This document shows positions 40,801-53,900 of a stretch of 64,000 nucleotides of DNA, piece by piece. Numbering within the stretch: position 1 is the stretch's first letter; every line of letters begins with the position of its first letter. Both the position numbers and the translations under genes were made by a program. The stretch is from assembly GCF_932526225.1 (NCBI RefSeq), contig NC_064048.1, forward strand, positions 2,681,597 through 2,745,596, in the 5' to 3' direction. Source of the stretch: Nematostella vectensis. Taxonomy: Eukaryota; Cnidaria; Anthozoa; Actiniaria; Edwardsiidae. The notes under the pieces were generated by a model that had not been told where the DNA came from, made no database searches, and saw only the letters and a program-made list of their open reading frames with translations.

Positions 40801-43800
40801 TGGTGTGACGTCATAGCTTGGTGGCTTGTGTTCATTGGCTCGTCCCACCCCTGTGTGAACGACAGAGAGAATGTTGATGGCAGGAAATGAAGGGAAGAGT
40901 TTTGATCAGTGTTCTGCATTTTGCAAGTAGTCACAATCACAAATTTCTACTGTATTTGTGGTGATAAAAAAAACAGTCTAGTTGTTTTGATGGGCGCACC
41001 CCCCCCCCCCCCCCACTCAGCCGCCAAAGCTGAGGTTTGAAAATTTTATCAGAAAAAAAAATCGGTCAGTGGGGGAGAGGGGGGAGCACTGACCGAATTA
41101 AAGAATCGACATTTTGTTCATATCAAGAGACTATGATATAAGAGAACGAATCCCCGTGGCCCATGATAACGTCCAAGAAAGCTATTTTTAGATTGCGCGA
41201 GCTTGTCAATCATAGCATCCATACATGGTTCGTCGCGCCATATTTGTTTATGGGCACCACGAGCTAGTACAATTTGACACCAAATTTTATCCCTCTACAC
41301 TTCTTTACTTCGTTCGCTACCTGTTTTTATCCTTTTAGCTTCTCTTCAAGGCTCATAATCACAATGCTACTCATGAAGTGGTGTCCTGTTATCTGTTAAG
41401 TTATCTAATGTTTAGTTATCTAGATGTTATATAAGTAATTGAACGGGAAGACGTCAGGGAGACGGTGAATTTGGAGTTCATTGAAGATGCATCGTGCAGA
41501 CTACTAAAAAGTTATTTTTCTCTGCAATTCGGTGAGATAGAATACCTAGGCATTCTCAGAGTCTATGTTATGTATTTTAATACAAGAAGGCCTTTATTTT
41601 TCTTTGATTTATAACATTTTTAGATGAATGAACTTCAATTTTTCACGCACATGTTCAGAAATCATGTCACTGGAATAAGATCTACTTTATTATAAAGAAA
41701 TATTTTATTGGTAATATCGGTGTGAATATAATGGTATTAAGTTCTGGATGTATCTTTTTCATTAAAAGGGAATTGGAAGAGAATTGTGTTTTGTAAACAC
41801 AGATTTATGATTGATTGTTGTGTTATAAGTTTAAATTTGCGAATCAGCAGTAAAAACTTTTACTGGGAAAGTTGATCCCAGAGCCTAAAATCACGCACTT
41901 TATGCATTTCAATGTCCCAGAAACGGTTGATTGGCTCCAGCGTACTCTATGGAAGATCATTTTTACAGCGTTCTTAAAAAAGGAAGGTATTTTCGGTCAA
42001 AAAGATTTCCGAAACATCCTTTGCCGGATCACATTGCTCAAGATGTGGTCGCGCGTAAGACTCATGTTGCTAGGGAAACGTGAGCGCAAACCAATCAGAG
42101 ACGTATCTAAACAAAATCTGCTTGTTCTAAAAATAGTTTTTACGGACGTCATCATTGGAACATACCCTAATACGGGAGATTCGTTCTCTTACATCATGGT
42201 CTCTTGTTCATATAAAATCCATGGCTTGCGCAACCCCTTCGGCAAATCCTGACAACACGCCTGGTAACTGCATCTGCTCTTGATCTCTGCATCTTTATTG
42301 TGATCGACATAATTCTTAAAATTATTTTTTATCCATGCATGGACAATTCTTTACATTTGATTAGTGAATTAATTCAAACAGAGTTAAGCAAATCTTATCT
42401 AGATTCTCGATAGCACCAGGGACGTCTTGCTGTCAGAAATAGACGTATTCTCCACCTTTTCTCGTCTTCCCGCGTACTTCCGCTTCCGGTCTCTGCGTCG
42501 CTCTGGGTCCCCGAGATTGTTCGAAGGTAAACATGGGATTTTTTTTTTCAGAGGTGTAAAAACCTGGCTCTTTACATTGGGGACTGTGTGTTCCTCGTCT
42601 TCTCGGATAAGCCTGGGGTCCCGTTTCTCACCGCACATCATTAGAGAGCTTAAGCAAGTCAACACGAACGGCATCAAAAACGGTGCGCGCGCTCACGAAT
42701 TGCTGAAAAACGGCGCTGACGTCCGTGACAGGAAATCTAGAACGGCATTTTCCCTATTTTTTCGTTCTACGCGCGCGCGGTCACAGACGTCAACGCCGTT
42801 TTTCCAACAATTCGTCAGAGCGCGCGCCGTTTTTGATGCCGTTCGTGTTGACTTGCTTAAGCTCTCTATTAACATGTATTTCGGGACGTAAAAGAAACGC
42901 TGGGAACGCTGGCGCCTGGTACCATCTTCAGTGACAATATTATTACACACTTACTCACAATCATGATATAGACTGCGAGGAGCAGTCCGTATCTACACAC
43001 TGACGAGTAATGTGATGTGATGCGACGTGACGTGATGTGATGTGATGTAATGTTTTTACTCGGTTGCCATGGTTACCTGAGACTACTAGCATGCTTTGCA
43101 GTCTGCTGGCACGCCTACCGACCAATGGTGGCAGGGCGACAGGGCTTGCAGGCTCTTTTGGAGTGTCTGGAGGAGACAAGTCCCTCGCGAAGCCTGAGTC
43201 TGAATATAAAAAACACCAGCATTAAAGAATTTTTGTCAGTCATTCTTTTTATCGTTCACATACGGAATACTACATTAGTCTGTTACCAAGAAGAATATTG
43301 AATAACCACCCATAACCAAAGTATGAGAACGGACTAAATTATTTATTTTAGTATTTCAGTTACTAAGTTTAAAGATCCAGCATGCTTTGCAGTGGTGGCG
43401 GACTATTTGACTTTTGAAGGGGGGGGGGGGGGGTGATTTTATGTCTGCAAGAATTTTTTTCACCCACTGAATGTGCAGGATTTTATTTCCTATGTACTAC
43501 TATGTAGGATATTTTTTTTTCTTGGAGCCCACGTCTTTTTGCAGCATTGTTTTCCAATCAGTATTTTTTTTTTCTTTTCTCGTCCTATATCTCTAATATA
43601 AAACTCCTACGTTGTGTTTCATTCTTTTTGACCTTCGAATAGATTAAAATTATAATTCAATAAACTAACTAGGTATAGGGATTATGCATGGTAAGACCTT
43701 CGTGTCATAGCCAAACGAGTCTTCGCTATCAAGCTCTTACCTTACCATATTGAGTCAGATAGCAAAAAAAAAAAAAAAATGAGAAGCTTCTTTGAAACAT

Positions 43801-44981
43801 TTGTTAGAATGTTTTTTAAGGTTCTGTTGAAATATGTCACAAAACAAGAACATCTTTAGGGGCAAGCATTTATATAGATCCCATCTCCTGAGTTTTAATC
43901 GATGGTTGGTATCTCTGCCTATATATGAACACAAAGAAGAAACAACCATTTTAGTTGTTTCCTCTTTCACATTATATTTTATTTTGGAGAAGTCCATCAA
44001 ATTAATTATGAAAGATTTATCTATTTTATCTATTTATTATATACAATATGATGTTACAGTTTATATATTGATCTATTAAACCTTTTTATTTATTTATTTG
44101 TTGTTTTATTAAGTCTTAATAAAACAACAAATGAATAAAAGGTATTTCAAAATAAAATAAAAGTTTGTGACTTCTGTTGTACACTTTTTGGTATTTTTTT
44201 TCTAAAATGATTGCAAAGCGCATTATAGCAATAATCATTGAAAAACCTTCAGCATGAGTTGTTTTGTTTTTTTAGAATGTAATTTCTAAAATAAAACCAT
44301 TGGGAACTAGTTTTATCTGATAGGAGGAGACCACACAACTTATAAGTTTCAACATAGGGTGTGATAGTGGAAAGGGCGAGTCTCAACCAATAGAAACTTT
44401 CAAGATTATGGTGAGGAGAAATACAAAATACACATATCAAAAATATAGAGGAAACGTTTTATCAAAGTTATCAGAGAATTTTGATTTAATTTCATAGAGT
44501 TTATCTTTTCACACAATGGCTTTGCAACATTTTTTTTCTTAAACTTGTGCATGGATTTTTTTCTGCTCATTTGCTTTGCATGCAATTTTTTTCTTTGAAA
44601 TGTAGCTTGCAGGATATTTTTTTCAAAATCACCCACCACCCCCCTCAAAAGTCAAATGGTCCGCCCCTTAAATTAATCTTCCTGCGGTTATCAAGATTCT
44701 GCAAACTCTCGCCGACAATTTCCAAGAGCTAATAAATCGCCTTCTTGCTTCCGCCATTCAAAATCCTTGAAGTAAGCATTTTCACTGGCCAGCAAAACAT
44801 AAGCGGTTAAGCAGTTTGAAATTAGTGACGAGAATTTTGAAAACCGCAGTAAGTGGCCAAAAAAGTAGACAACAAAAAACAGTTGATTGACAAAAGAGAA
44901 AGTGATTACCACTCGCTAAACCAGGTACGACTTTTGGTTTGTCTCACCTTGTGGAAAGTCAAGACTGCCCAGCTTCTTACC
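34831..44981 (-). CDS. WD40-gene exons 20-27 (C-terminal region)
   Basis: Exons: 20, 44948-44981; 21, 43077-43193; 22, 40755-40850; 23, 39777-40012; 24, 38903-39412; 25, 37509-37716; 26, 36651-36837; 27, 34831-35215. Exon 20 is a 34-base microexon (GKKLGSLDFPQ). Exon 23 carries DVIDALDQDGDSHLGRAFVM, which resembles an EF-hand loop (DQDGDSHLGRAF) but ends without the usual acidic residue at position 12. Exon 24 is the longest (170 codons) and helical (EKIEGSLQEMEGCG, VDKMLEIFALFESLDDQKKI). Exon 27 ends LTKLDRMQLPRVCNAREEK then TGA. I recognise no further domain in this part. Confidence 0.83.
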
Positions 44982-47900
44982 CTGTGACAGATCAAGTAAA
45001 TAGAATATCCTAGGTTAGTAAATAAGAATATCCTAGGTTAGTAAATAGAATATCCTAGGTTAGTAAATAGAATATCCTAGGTTAGTAAATAGAATATCCT
45101 AGGTTAGTAAATAGAATATCCTAGGTTAGTAAATAGAATATCCTAGGTTAGTAAATAGAATATCCTAGGTTAGTAAATAGAATATCCTAGGTTAGTAAAT
45201 AGAATATCCTAGGTTAGTAAATAGAATATCCTAGGTTAGTAAATAAGAATATCCTAGGTTAGTAAATAAGAATATCCTAGGTTAGTAAATAGAATATCCT
45301 AGGTTAGTAAATAGAATATCCTAGGTTAGTAAATAGAATATCCTAGGTTATAGGCAACCTTTGCGAGCAGTAAGTGGCACCTGTTAAAGTGCTCCTAGCA
45401 TCAAATTCCAGTAACTCGTTTTTAATATATACTTAGCCTGAGATGAAGAATAGGTAAAGAGTTTTCATATGAGATCAGAAAAATCTCGAAATCTCGAATG
45501 GTCAAAGATACAAGCGTTTAAAAACAGCTCTTCTTTACACAAATTGACCCCATAAAACGAGCACGCGCGCAGTGAGAACAGCGGGTGCTTGCATCAAGCT
45601 AAAATGTGCAATTTTCTAATCGAGTAGCTTTTGAATGACTAATTTCACTTTGAAGAGGTCTGGGATGTTAAGGTTAAAACGCTATTTTTTTTACGCTCAT
45701 ATAATACATGGAAAAACTGTTGTCGCTACCTTTTTTTTTAAGAAAGTGAAATAACGCTTTGCATTATTTTTGTTAATAAATAAACGCTTTTTAGGGGATG
45801 TTAGCAATTAAAAATTATTCGAACAACCCTTCGTTGTGAAAGAAAAGGACTAAAAAAGGAAAAAGAAAAAAAAGAAAACGAAAAACAAAAAAAAACTTAT
45901 TTTAGCCACACGTCCTCAGGGGTATTCCCTAGGGTTTATTTTAGCCACACGTCCTCAGGGGTACTCCCTTGGGTTTATTTTAGCCACACGTCCTAAGAGG
46001 TACTCCCTTGGGTTTATTTTAGCCACACGTCCTCAGGGGTACTCCCTAGCGTTAGCAACTGCACTCCTACCCCCCTTCCAAGCTAAGACAAAACCCTAAC
46101 TGCAAATGATTCTTTGTCCCTGGGGTACTCCCTGGTGATCAGCCTCACCCCTTCCCCTCTCATCTCTTCACCATCTTTATACCTTTACTTGTAAAGAATC
46201 CCCCATGTTCTCTGGGGTACCCCCTGGAGATCAGCCTCACCCCTCCCCCTCTCATCTCATCCCCATCCCTTTACCTTTACTTGTAAAGAATCCCCCATGT
46301 CATCTGGGGTAACCCCTGGGGATCAGCCTCACCTCTCTCATTTCATCCCCATCCCTTTACCTTTACTCGTAAAGAATCCCCCATGTCATCTGGGGTACTC
46401 CCTGGGGATTTGCCAAACTCCGAGGAGATTTTGCTGCTGATTGGTCCAAGTTGTTGCAGCAATTTGCAACCGAGTCGACTCTGCTTGAGCTCGTCGCGGA
46501 ACGCGCCGTAGTCACTGGGCGAGGCGCGGTCGAGCAGAAAAGGTGGGCGTCGATCGGGAAAGCTGCGTCTTCGGGCGACCGCGGGTAGACGCCGGGTCTG
46601 GGAACGAGATGGGAGGAAAATAAGTACTTTTTTCACTCAGCATTGGCTTATAAGGGTAGAATAATAACCTCTATACTGCAAAGTTGTTTCGATCGTAGTG
46701 TTTAAGAACATTTCAGATGAAACTGTAAAATGTTAAACATTGCCGAGGCTAAAGACATAAAGGAAAAACCTGGAAAATGGGCAATTCGAGATAAAGAGAG
46801 AAGACAAGAGAAGACACCATAGTGAAGTTGCATATTGCGACGGATTTTTTTACAATGGCCATCGGTTCCTTGTATTCCGGAACGATTTTCAAACACAAAT
46901 AACGTGAGGCCGAAATGCACATACCCAGCTTTTGGCTTTAGATATTTTTTCCTTGAACATCCTTGCGCTATGTTTGGGCTAAGGAACGAAAAGCTCAAAT
47001 TTCAATGACACAATTAAGTCGCATGAATTTAAAAAAAGTCGCATTTGATATTTTGTTTGCTATTACTCACTAAGTACGTTGATAATTTTTCCGCCTTAAT
47101 AGATGTGCAATGGGCGTCATGTCATGTTTTTCCGTCATGAGAGGCTAAAATTTATAAAAATCTTAAAATGAGCCAGTTGATTATTCCTAGTTTTGACAAA
47201 TCAATCAAAATACCCACATAGTCGCGATCGTTAACCAGAATAATGAAAATGGTTCAGCAAAAAACTGATACACGACTCACGGCCATAGTTTTCACTAGAT
47301 ATACGTGTCTCGATTTTGTGATTCAACTGTAGACTCAAAGTGCCAAGTTCCGCATTCTCCTGAACGGAAATCTAGTATTTTAAAAACTACTGTGTTAACC
47401 TAATTAACCGCAATGAAAGAGTGATTACGTACGACTTGTGTGCGAACAGAAGATCGCTTAAATACTACCGCAGCGGGCGATGGTCACACATGCGAAGCGG
47501 GCGCGGATTAAGAATAATCCAGCGCTATGTTTTAAAAGCGTTTTTTTTTTTCATTTTAATATGTAGACGATTCAACTTAGCGACAACATCAACAGACATG
47601 ACAATGCAATGAAAACTCGGTGTATATTTGTTCATTGTTTAAGATGGCATAAGTGAATTATTCTGGCATTGTAAAAGTGCAAGCGCCGGTCTCCTGACAG
47701 TTGAGCAAACAAATGTGTACTCCTGTACTGAAACTTTGCTATTTGTGTAAATAATAGTGAGTCACCCACAAACAATGCCTCGGGTCCATGAGTTGGAATG
47801 AGAAGTGATTTCTGATATGGTACATTTTTCTATTGTATAGCAACTTTATTTTAACACGGTAAAGAAGACATTAGCAATGATATGTCGTGTATAAATTATT

Positions 47901-50900
47901 TTAAAGAAAAAACTTCCCCCCAATCCGATCTGAAGGAGTTTAAGGATTCGGATTCCCTTTAAAGGATTTTTAATGATTGTGTAATTCCTGAGGATATGTA
48001 CGCCTTTATCCCCGCGGGGGGGGGGGGGGGGGGGGTTGATGCGCTGGCTCCTCCTGCAGTGGAAAGGACGCGAATTGAGGGATTCCCAAATGGGATCCCG
48101 TGTCGTTACGTTACGAGCTTACACGTGATGTGCTTATCCGTCCGTGTCGTTACGTGACGTGCTTACCAGTGTCTTTACGTGCTTAACCGTGACGTGCTTG
48201 TCCATGTCGTTACGTGATGTGCTCCCGTGTAGTTACGTGACTTGCTTACCAGTGACGTTCTTACCCGTGATGTTGCGTGACGTGCCTAACCGTGACGTAC
48301 TTGTCCGTGTCGTTACGTGATGTGCTACCCGTGTCGTTATGTGACGTATTTACCCATGACGTGCTTATTCGCATCGTAACGTTATGTGCTCCGCTTGTTG
48401 TTACGTGACGTGCTTACCCGTGTCGTTTCGTGACGTGCTCACGCAAGTCTCGTTACGCGATGTGCTTACCCGTTTAGTCCGTGCGGGTTTTGCCATGACA
48501 GGGCTAGTATCCATGGACTCCCAGTCGATGTCCCCACTGTAGTCCATTCCATGCTGTTTTGCGCGCCCTAGGCGCTCGGCAAGTTCCGTCAGGATGACGT
48601 TATCACGACTTGGCAGATACATGCTCACCACGCCGAGACTCATCAGCAGGTTTGAGAGGCCCTCCATGTCGTTCACACCTCAAGAAGGTAAAAAAGAAAT
48701 TACTGAAGAGTGCTTACAGCTAAATTGTTATTGCGCGCCCCCGTTTTCAAAACTCGAAAAAAAAATTATGATCCTTCAATCATCACATCGGTGCATAAAA
48801 ACCACTTTACAATGCAATTGTTTCGGAAATGCCCGAGTCATGTTTCAATGAACTTGAAGGCGGCAAGAGGCAAGCTCAAGATCGGAACCCTGAGTTTACA
48901 CCCCCCCCCCCCCCCCCCCCCGATAATCCGGATCAGAAAACGCGAACGGGTTACGCGACAACAGTTTGTGAACAAAAAGAATAAAAAACAGGTGTGAAAT
49001 GGATGCTTTCTCACCAAATAGTGTACGCAGCGCTTCTTTAGTTTCATCAACAACCTCCGGACTCGCATCAATGAGCCTGCGAATCATGGACAGCGCCGCA
49101 TCCTTGGATGTCACGTAGAGCCTGGCTAGTGTCCTGACGGCCTGCCGGCGGATGGCTGCGCTCTCGTTGAGTGTATTCTTGATAAGAAGGTCGTAAATCA
49201 GCGAGCGCTGCACTCTGGGAAGGCCAAGCTCACTGCAATGAAAGAGGTTTCATGTCGGGCGAAATGCTAGTGGCAGAGCTACCTAATAATGTATAAATAA
49301 AGATCAACGTTGAGAAAGACGTTGATGATGATGACATAATAATAATGGATGAAGATGAAGATGGACAAAGTGGTCTAATTAATAAGAGTGGAGGAATAGC
49401 GGCGATATCTTTTCTAGCGATATCATTGCATGACATCAGCTATATTCTAGCGGTGCGTGTCATTGCGTGACTTACTTGTCTATCCTAGCGATGTCATTGC
49501 GTGACTTATTTGTCTATCCTAACGATGTTATTGCGTGACTTACTTGTCTATCCTAGCGATGTCATTGCGTGACTTACATGTCTACCATAGCGATGTCATT
49601 GCATGACTCATCTCTCTATCCTAGCAATGTCATTGCGTGACTTACTTGTCTATCCTAGCGATGTCAATGCGTGACTCACTTGTCTATCCTAGCGATGTCA
49701 TTGCGTGACTTACTTGTTAACCCTAACGATGTCATTGCATAGATCAGTGAAAACATCTGAGCTACATCGAATCATAACTCCGCTAATGTCATTGAGGACA
49801 TCTTCCGCTTTCAAAACGCCCTCCATCGTGCGTGGGTACCAGTCCTTTACGACAATCGACTTGAGAACTTCCGACCCTTCCACGGGTCTTGGCCTACGGA
49901 GCTACAAAAAAGGGCCCAGTAAAGATCCTTGCCTCACATCCGCACCAATGCATTTCGCTATTTATGCTACTTCTTTTATTAAAAAACGGTCATCTACCTT
50001 AACGGTCATCTACCTTAACGGTCATCTACCTTAACGGTCATCTACCTTAACGGTCATCTACCTTAACGGTCATCTACCTTAACGGTCATCTACCTTAACG
50101 GTCATCTACCTTAACGGTCATCTACCTTAACGGTCATCTACCTTAACGGTCATCTACCTTAACGGTCATCTACCTTAACGGGTCTCGGCTGCAACTGTTT
50201 AGGCTCCGGCGTGCCTTCCGGTTCCGTCTCTGTCTCTGGTCCTTCCGGTGTTGAATGAAAGTTCAAGTCCCTCTCGCCGTAACCAAGCTTCGGTTCTTGT
50301 TCCTCTTCTTCTTCTTCCTTATCTGACATCTCTTCAAATATCGCCTGCCTGAAAAAGAAAATGAAAGATTAACCCATTCACTTATTTTTTAGATAAATTT
50401 TAAGAAAACAAATAGAACCTCACCCGCTTCCTCCTCCGTACACACCTATTTTAAATGAGATTACACTCGGAGAATTCATGTATCGTTACCCGCAACAGTG
50501 CTTTATGGGTATCAAATAAATAAGCAAATAAGCGTAATTAAAACAAACCAAGGCTTCAAAAGTTGTAAAATTATTCATGTTCCTGTGAACATTCCTATGG
50601 CTTTCAGATACAAGGATTCAGCCATTTATTCACTGACCATAAAGCACTGCGGGTTACGACACATGGAATCTCCGAGAGCAACCTAATTTGAAATAGGTGT
50701 AGGCGTCAAGTAAGACAACATTAAAGAATAAACTTAACTTAAACGATTCAATTCAGTGCACTTTAAAATATTTTAAATGTTCAGTGCACTTTAAAATAGT
50801 TTAAGTGTCCTTTAATATTTTCCTTTTGAATTCTTTTAGTTATTGTAACTAAGGACCAATCCGCACTACACGGCGGTTTGCCTGTGGTATTATTTCATTT

Positions 50901-53900
50901 AGAAACGGCCTGATTTACAAGGATAAACAAAGTTGTGTTTTTGTTTCGAAACGGCCAGCTCAGCCTGCAGGCCGTCGCATCCTTTGATCTTCGTCGCGCC
51001 GAGGACAAACTTTTGTCCACTGTCTACTTGTGTCCGCACTTGTCTTTGGTCATAACCTGAAAGGTCCTGTCAACAACTATCCCTGTACAAACAGCTTAAA
51101 GAACTAGTGCGGATTGGCCCTAAGTACCAATAAGGTTTTTTGTTGCCACGCTAGAGCCAGGGGGGGGGGATGTGGCAAGCGACCGTCAGCCCTTCTGCAT
51201 TAATATGGTTTATATTTTCGTACCCCGTAGCGTTAGTGCGACGTCTTGCTCTAAGCTCCGCAAATTTTGAGGAGTAGACAGGTTTTGTGAAGGCTTTGTT
51301 GGTGGGTTTCTCGCCTGTCTCATCTATGCTGATTTTTGGGGGTACTCTTTTATCTCTTTTCTGAGGTATGGTTCTCTTCTTCCAACGAAGGGCGGCTAAA
51401 AGTAAAAGGTGATACCATGATTATTGTTATTATTACTGCCACCAACAATTATCATCATCATCACCACCATCATTATTATCACACCGTCATCATCTACACA
51501 ACAACCACCATCAAAACCATCCTGAATGTAATCATCATCTCCAGCATCAACACCACACATCGACGATTGTACCATCATTTTTATCGTCATCATCATCATC
51601 GTATCAAAATGGGTCAGTATGCAGCTCTTACAAGCTGCAATTTGACTGGGCAAATGATCAATATATCCGCACCTCGACACAAAGAACGAGAAGAATAGAG
51701 ACAAAATAACTCCTTTGTAGAACAAAGATAATAGGAGACAAAGCAGCTGCGTACTTACTCATCAAAATCACCACCACCACCATCATTATTATCATCGTTA
51801 TCTTTGCCTTCTTCTTCATTTACCAGTTTGTTAAAACCAAAAATATAATCACATAATCGCAGATAAATTATACTATAATTGTTACCGTCGGCATCAACAG
51901 TTTTTGAAAACTCAGCGTTTACGCACAATCTACCATTATGATCTATTTGGCTTCCAAATAAACAAGTTATGCGTTACTTACATTCGTCACGCACGTCAAT
52001 AGCTTCGAATGGGTCGTCCTCTCTGTTCTTCCTCTTTTTCTTTTTCTCCTTCACTGGTCGTATTATCTTCGGGATTAGATACTCGGGTGGTTTCCGTACT
52101 TTCACGAGTTTGCGCACTACAGAGTTCGGGATGAAGCAATCCGGTGCGCATGGCCAGTATAACGGTGGCCGACACGCGGCTTTCTCTTCCTCACGTGACT
52201 TTTGAAGCTCTCTGTGATTGGTCAAATGATCAACCGCGTGATGGCTCCTGACAGAGACCGATCTCTGAGAAAGAAGAGAACGTCGAGTTAGTCAGGTTGT
52301 TGCAGAGGCCTCTTTTCTTTGTATTTCGCTAGGTAGGCGATCTTGTGGTCCCTGCTAGCAAAGAAATCAGGCGCAGGTCAATGAGTTGTCAAAGAGATGG
52401 TCTATACCCCCATCCCTGGCGTCATATTATAAGTAAAGAAAGCTTAGTCTGAAATGCTGGGCCTCTAATGAATCATTATAATTGTATGTAATTGCTGTCT
52501 AGGGACCAATATACAATATTCTAAATAACAAACAAATTGAAACAGTAAATTGTGTGACAAGTATCACGTTTCAATGTTATATAAGAGTATACATAAACTA
52601 ATTGGACAGTGTCATTTTACAGCAAATACCCTGACTAATACATGCGGTATTATCTGCAATGCAGGCAATAAGACATAGTTAAGGGGGGTGGGTGGGTGGG
52701 GGGGGGGCTCCAAATGTAAAGTCCAAATAGAATAGTAAAAAAGGGGAGAATTAAATTGTTCCGCACCCCTCCCCCGCTCTTCCTCACCCCCTCACCATAA
52801 GGGGACACAAGCCGTGACGGTTCAAAGTTTATTTGTGAGGGGTATATCTCCTGACCTGTGACTCCGTCCCGAGCGCAGAATCAAACAAACTGCTCGCTCT
52901 GCCTCCAACACTAGTGCACCTGTCATCCAACATGTCAGCGGCGTTCTGCATAATTGATATGCGCGACAACATGGACGTGCCCCCTTGAGACATCATGGAC
53001 ATGCGCTGTGACGCGCGACGCAGCCAGTTGAGCCCGTCGTCCTCGGGTTTGACGAGAGCGTTTTCCTTTTCTTCATCAGAATCAGACTCCTATAACGAAA
53101 CTCGTTTGGTGAATGCAATACAGGAGCAAATGGAGTAAAGTTACTATTTTCCTAATCTAGTGGGACGCCTGGTGTGACCATTGGCATTATCTGGCTTTTT
53201 TTTTATTACTTTGGGCGGTCGAAGCCAGTACTAGACCGAATAGAGTAACTGTTAGGACATCACTTACCTTGAAAAGACTACAAGGACGTTTGGTGGGAGA
53301 ACTAGGTTTGTATTGCTATTTTATGTAATTTCGTATCTGGGGCAGTCTAAGGCAAAACAGGGCCGAATTGAGTAACTCTCTTACAATATTCCTTACCTCT
53401 TTAAAAGGAAGTACATGGACGTTTAGTGGGAGAATTGGCTTTATCTAGCATTTTTTTATTTTATATCTTGGCGGTCGAGGGCAAGGCAGAACCAAAAAAA
53501 AATAACCATATTGCGACATTATTTTTCTCCTCCAAGGGGAATACGTTTTGTGGAACAACTTGCTTTGTATTGCTAGTTTGATTTAGTACCTGGTGCGGTC
53601 GAGGGCAAAACAGGGCCGGATAGAGTAACTTGTAAGACATCTCATTTATCCCAAGGGAGTACATGGACGTTTGGTGGGAGGATTTTCTTATCAAACCTTT
53701 TTTTAAAGCTGCATTGTCACCCGTTCACTTCCGGAGATCCGACGGAAACCTCAACCGTTAAAAGACAAAAGAATATATTAGAATCCGAGATAATTAACAG
53801 GCCATCCGCTCTAATTTATCAATCACATCCTCGAAGAAACTTGCAATAGACACACTGCTTTCAATATTTTGAAATATTTTTCGCGTTTTCCGTTAAAAAT

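Noticed and set aside
41872-42252. 126-codon plus-strand frame within an intron of the WD40 gene
   Set aside because: No motif, no splice context and opposite strand; no support as a gene.
42399-42677. 92-codon minus-strand frame with basic residues
   Set aside because: It overlaps a foldback MITE and does not fit the splice phase between exons 21 and 22, which join directly.
49985-50185. Telomere-like or CRISPR-like short repeat
   Set aside because: A 16-bp head-to-tail repeat without spacers, explained by duplication of the exon-15 splice junction.
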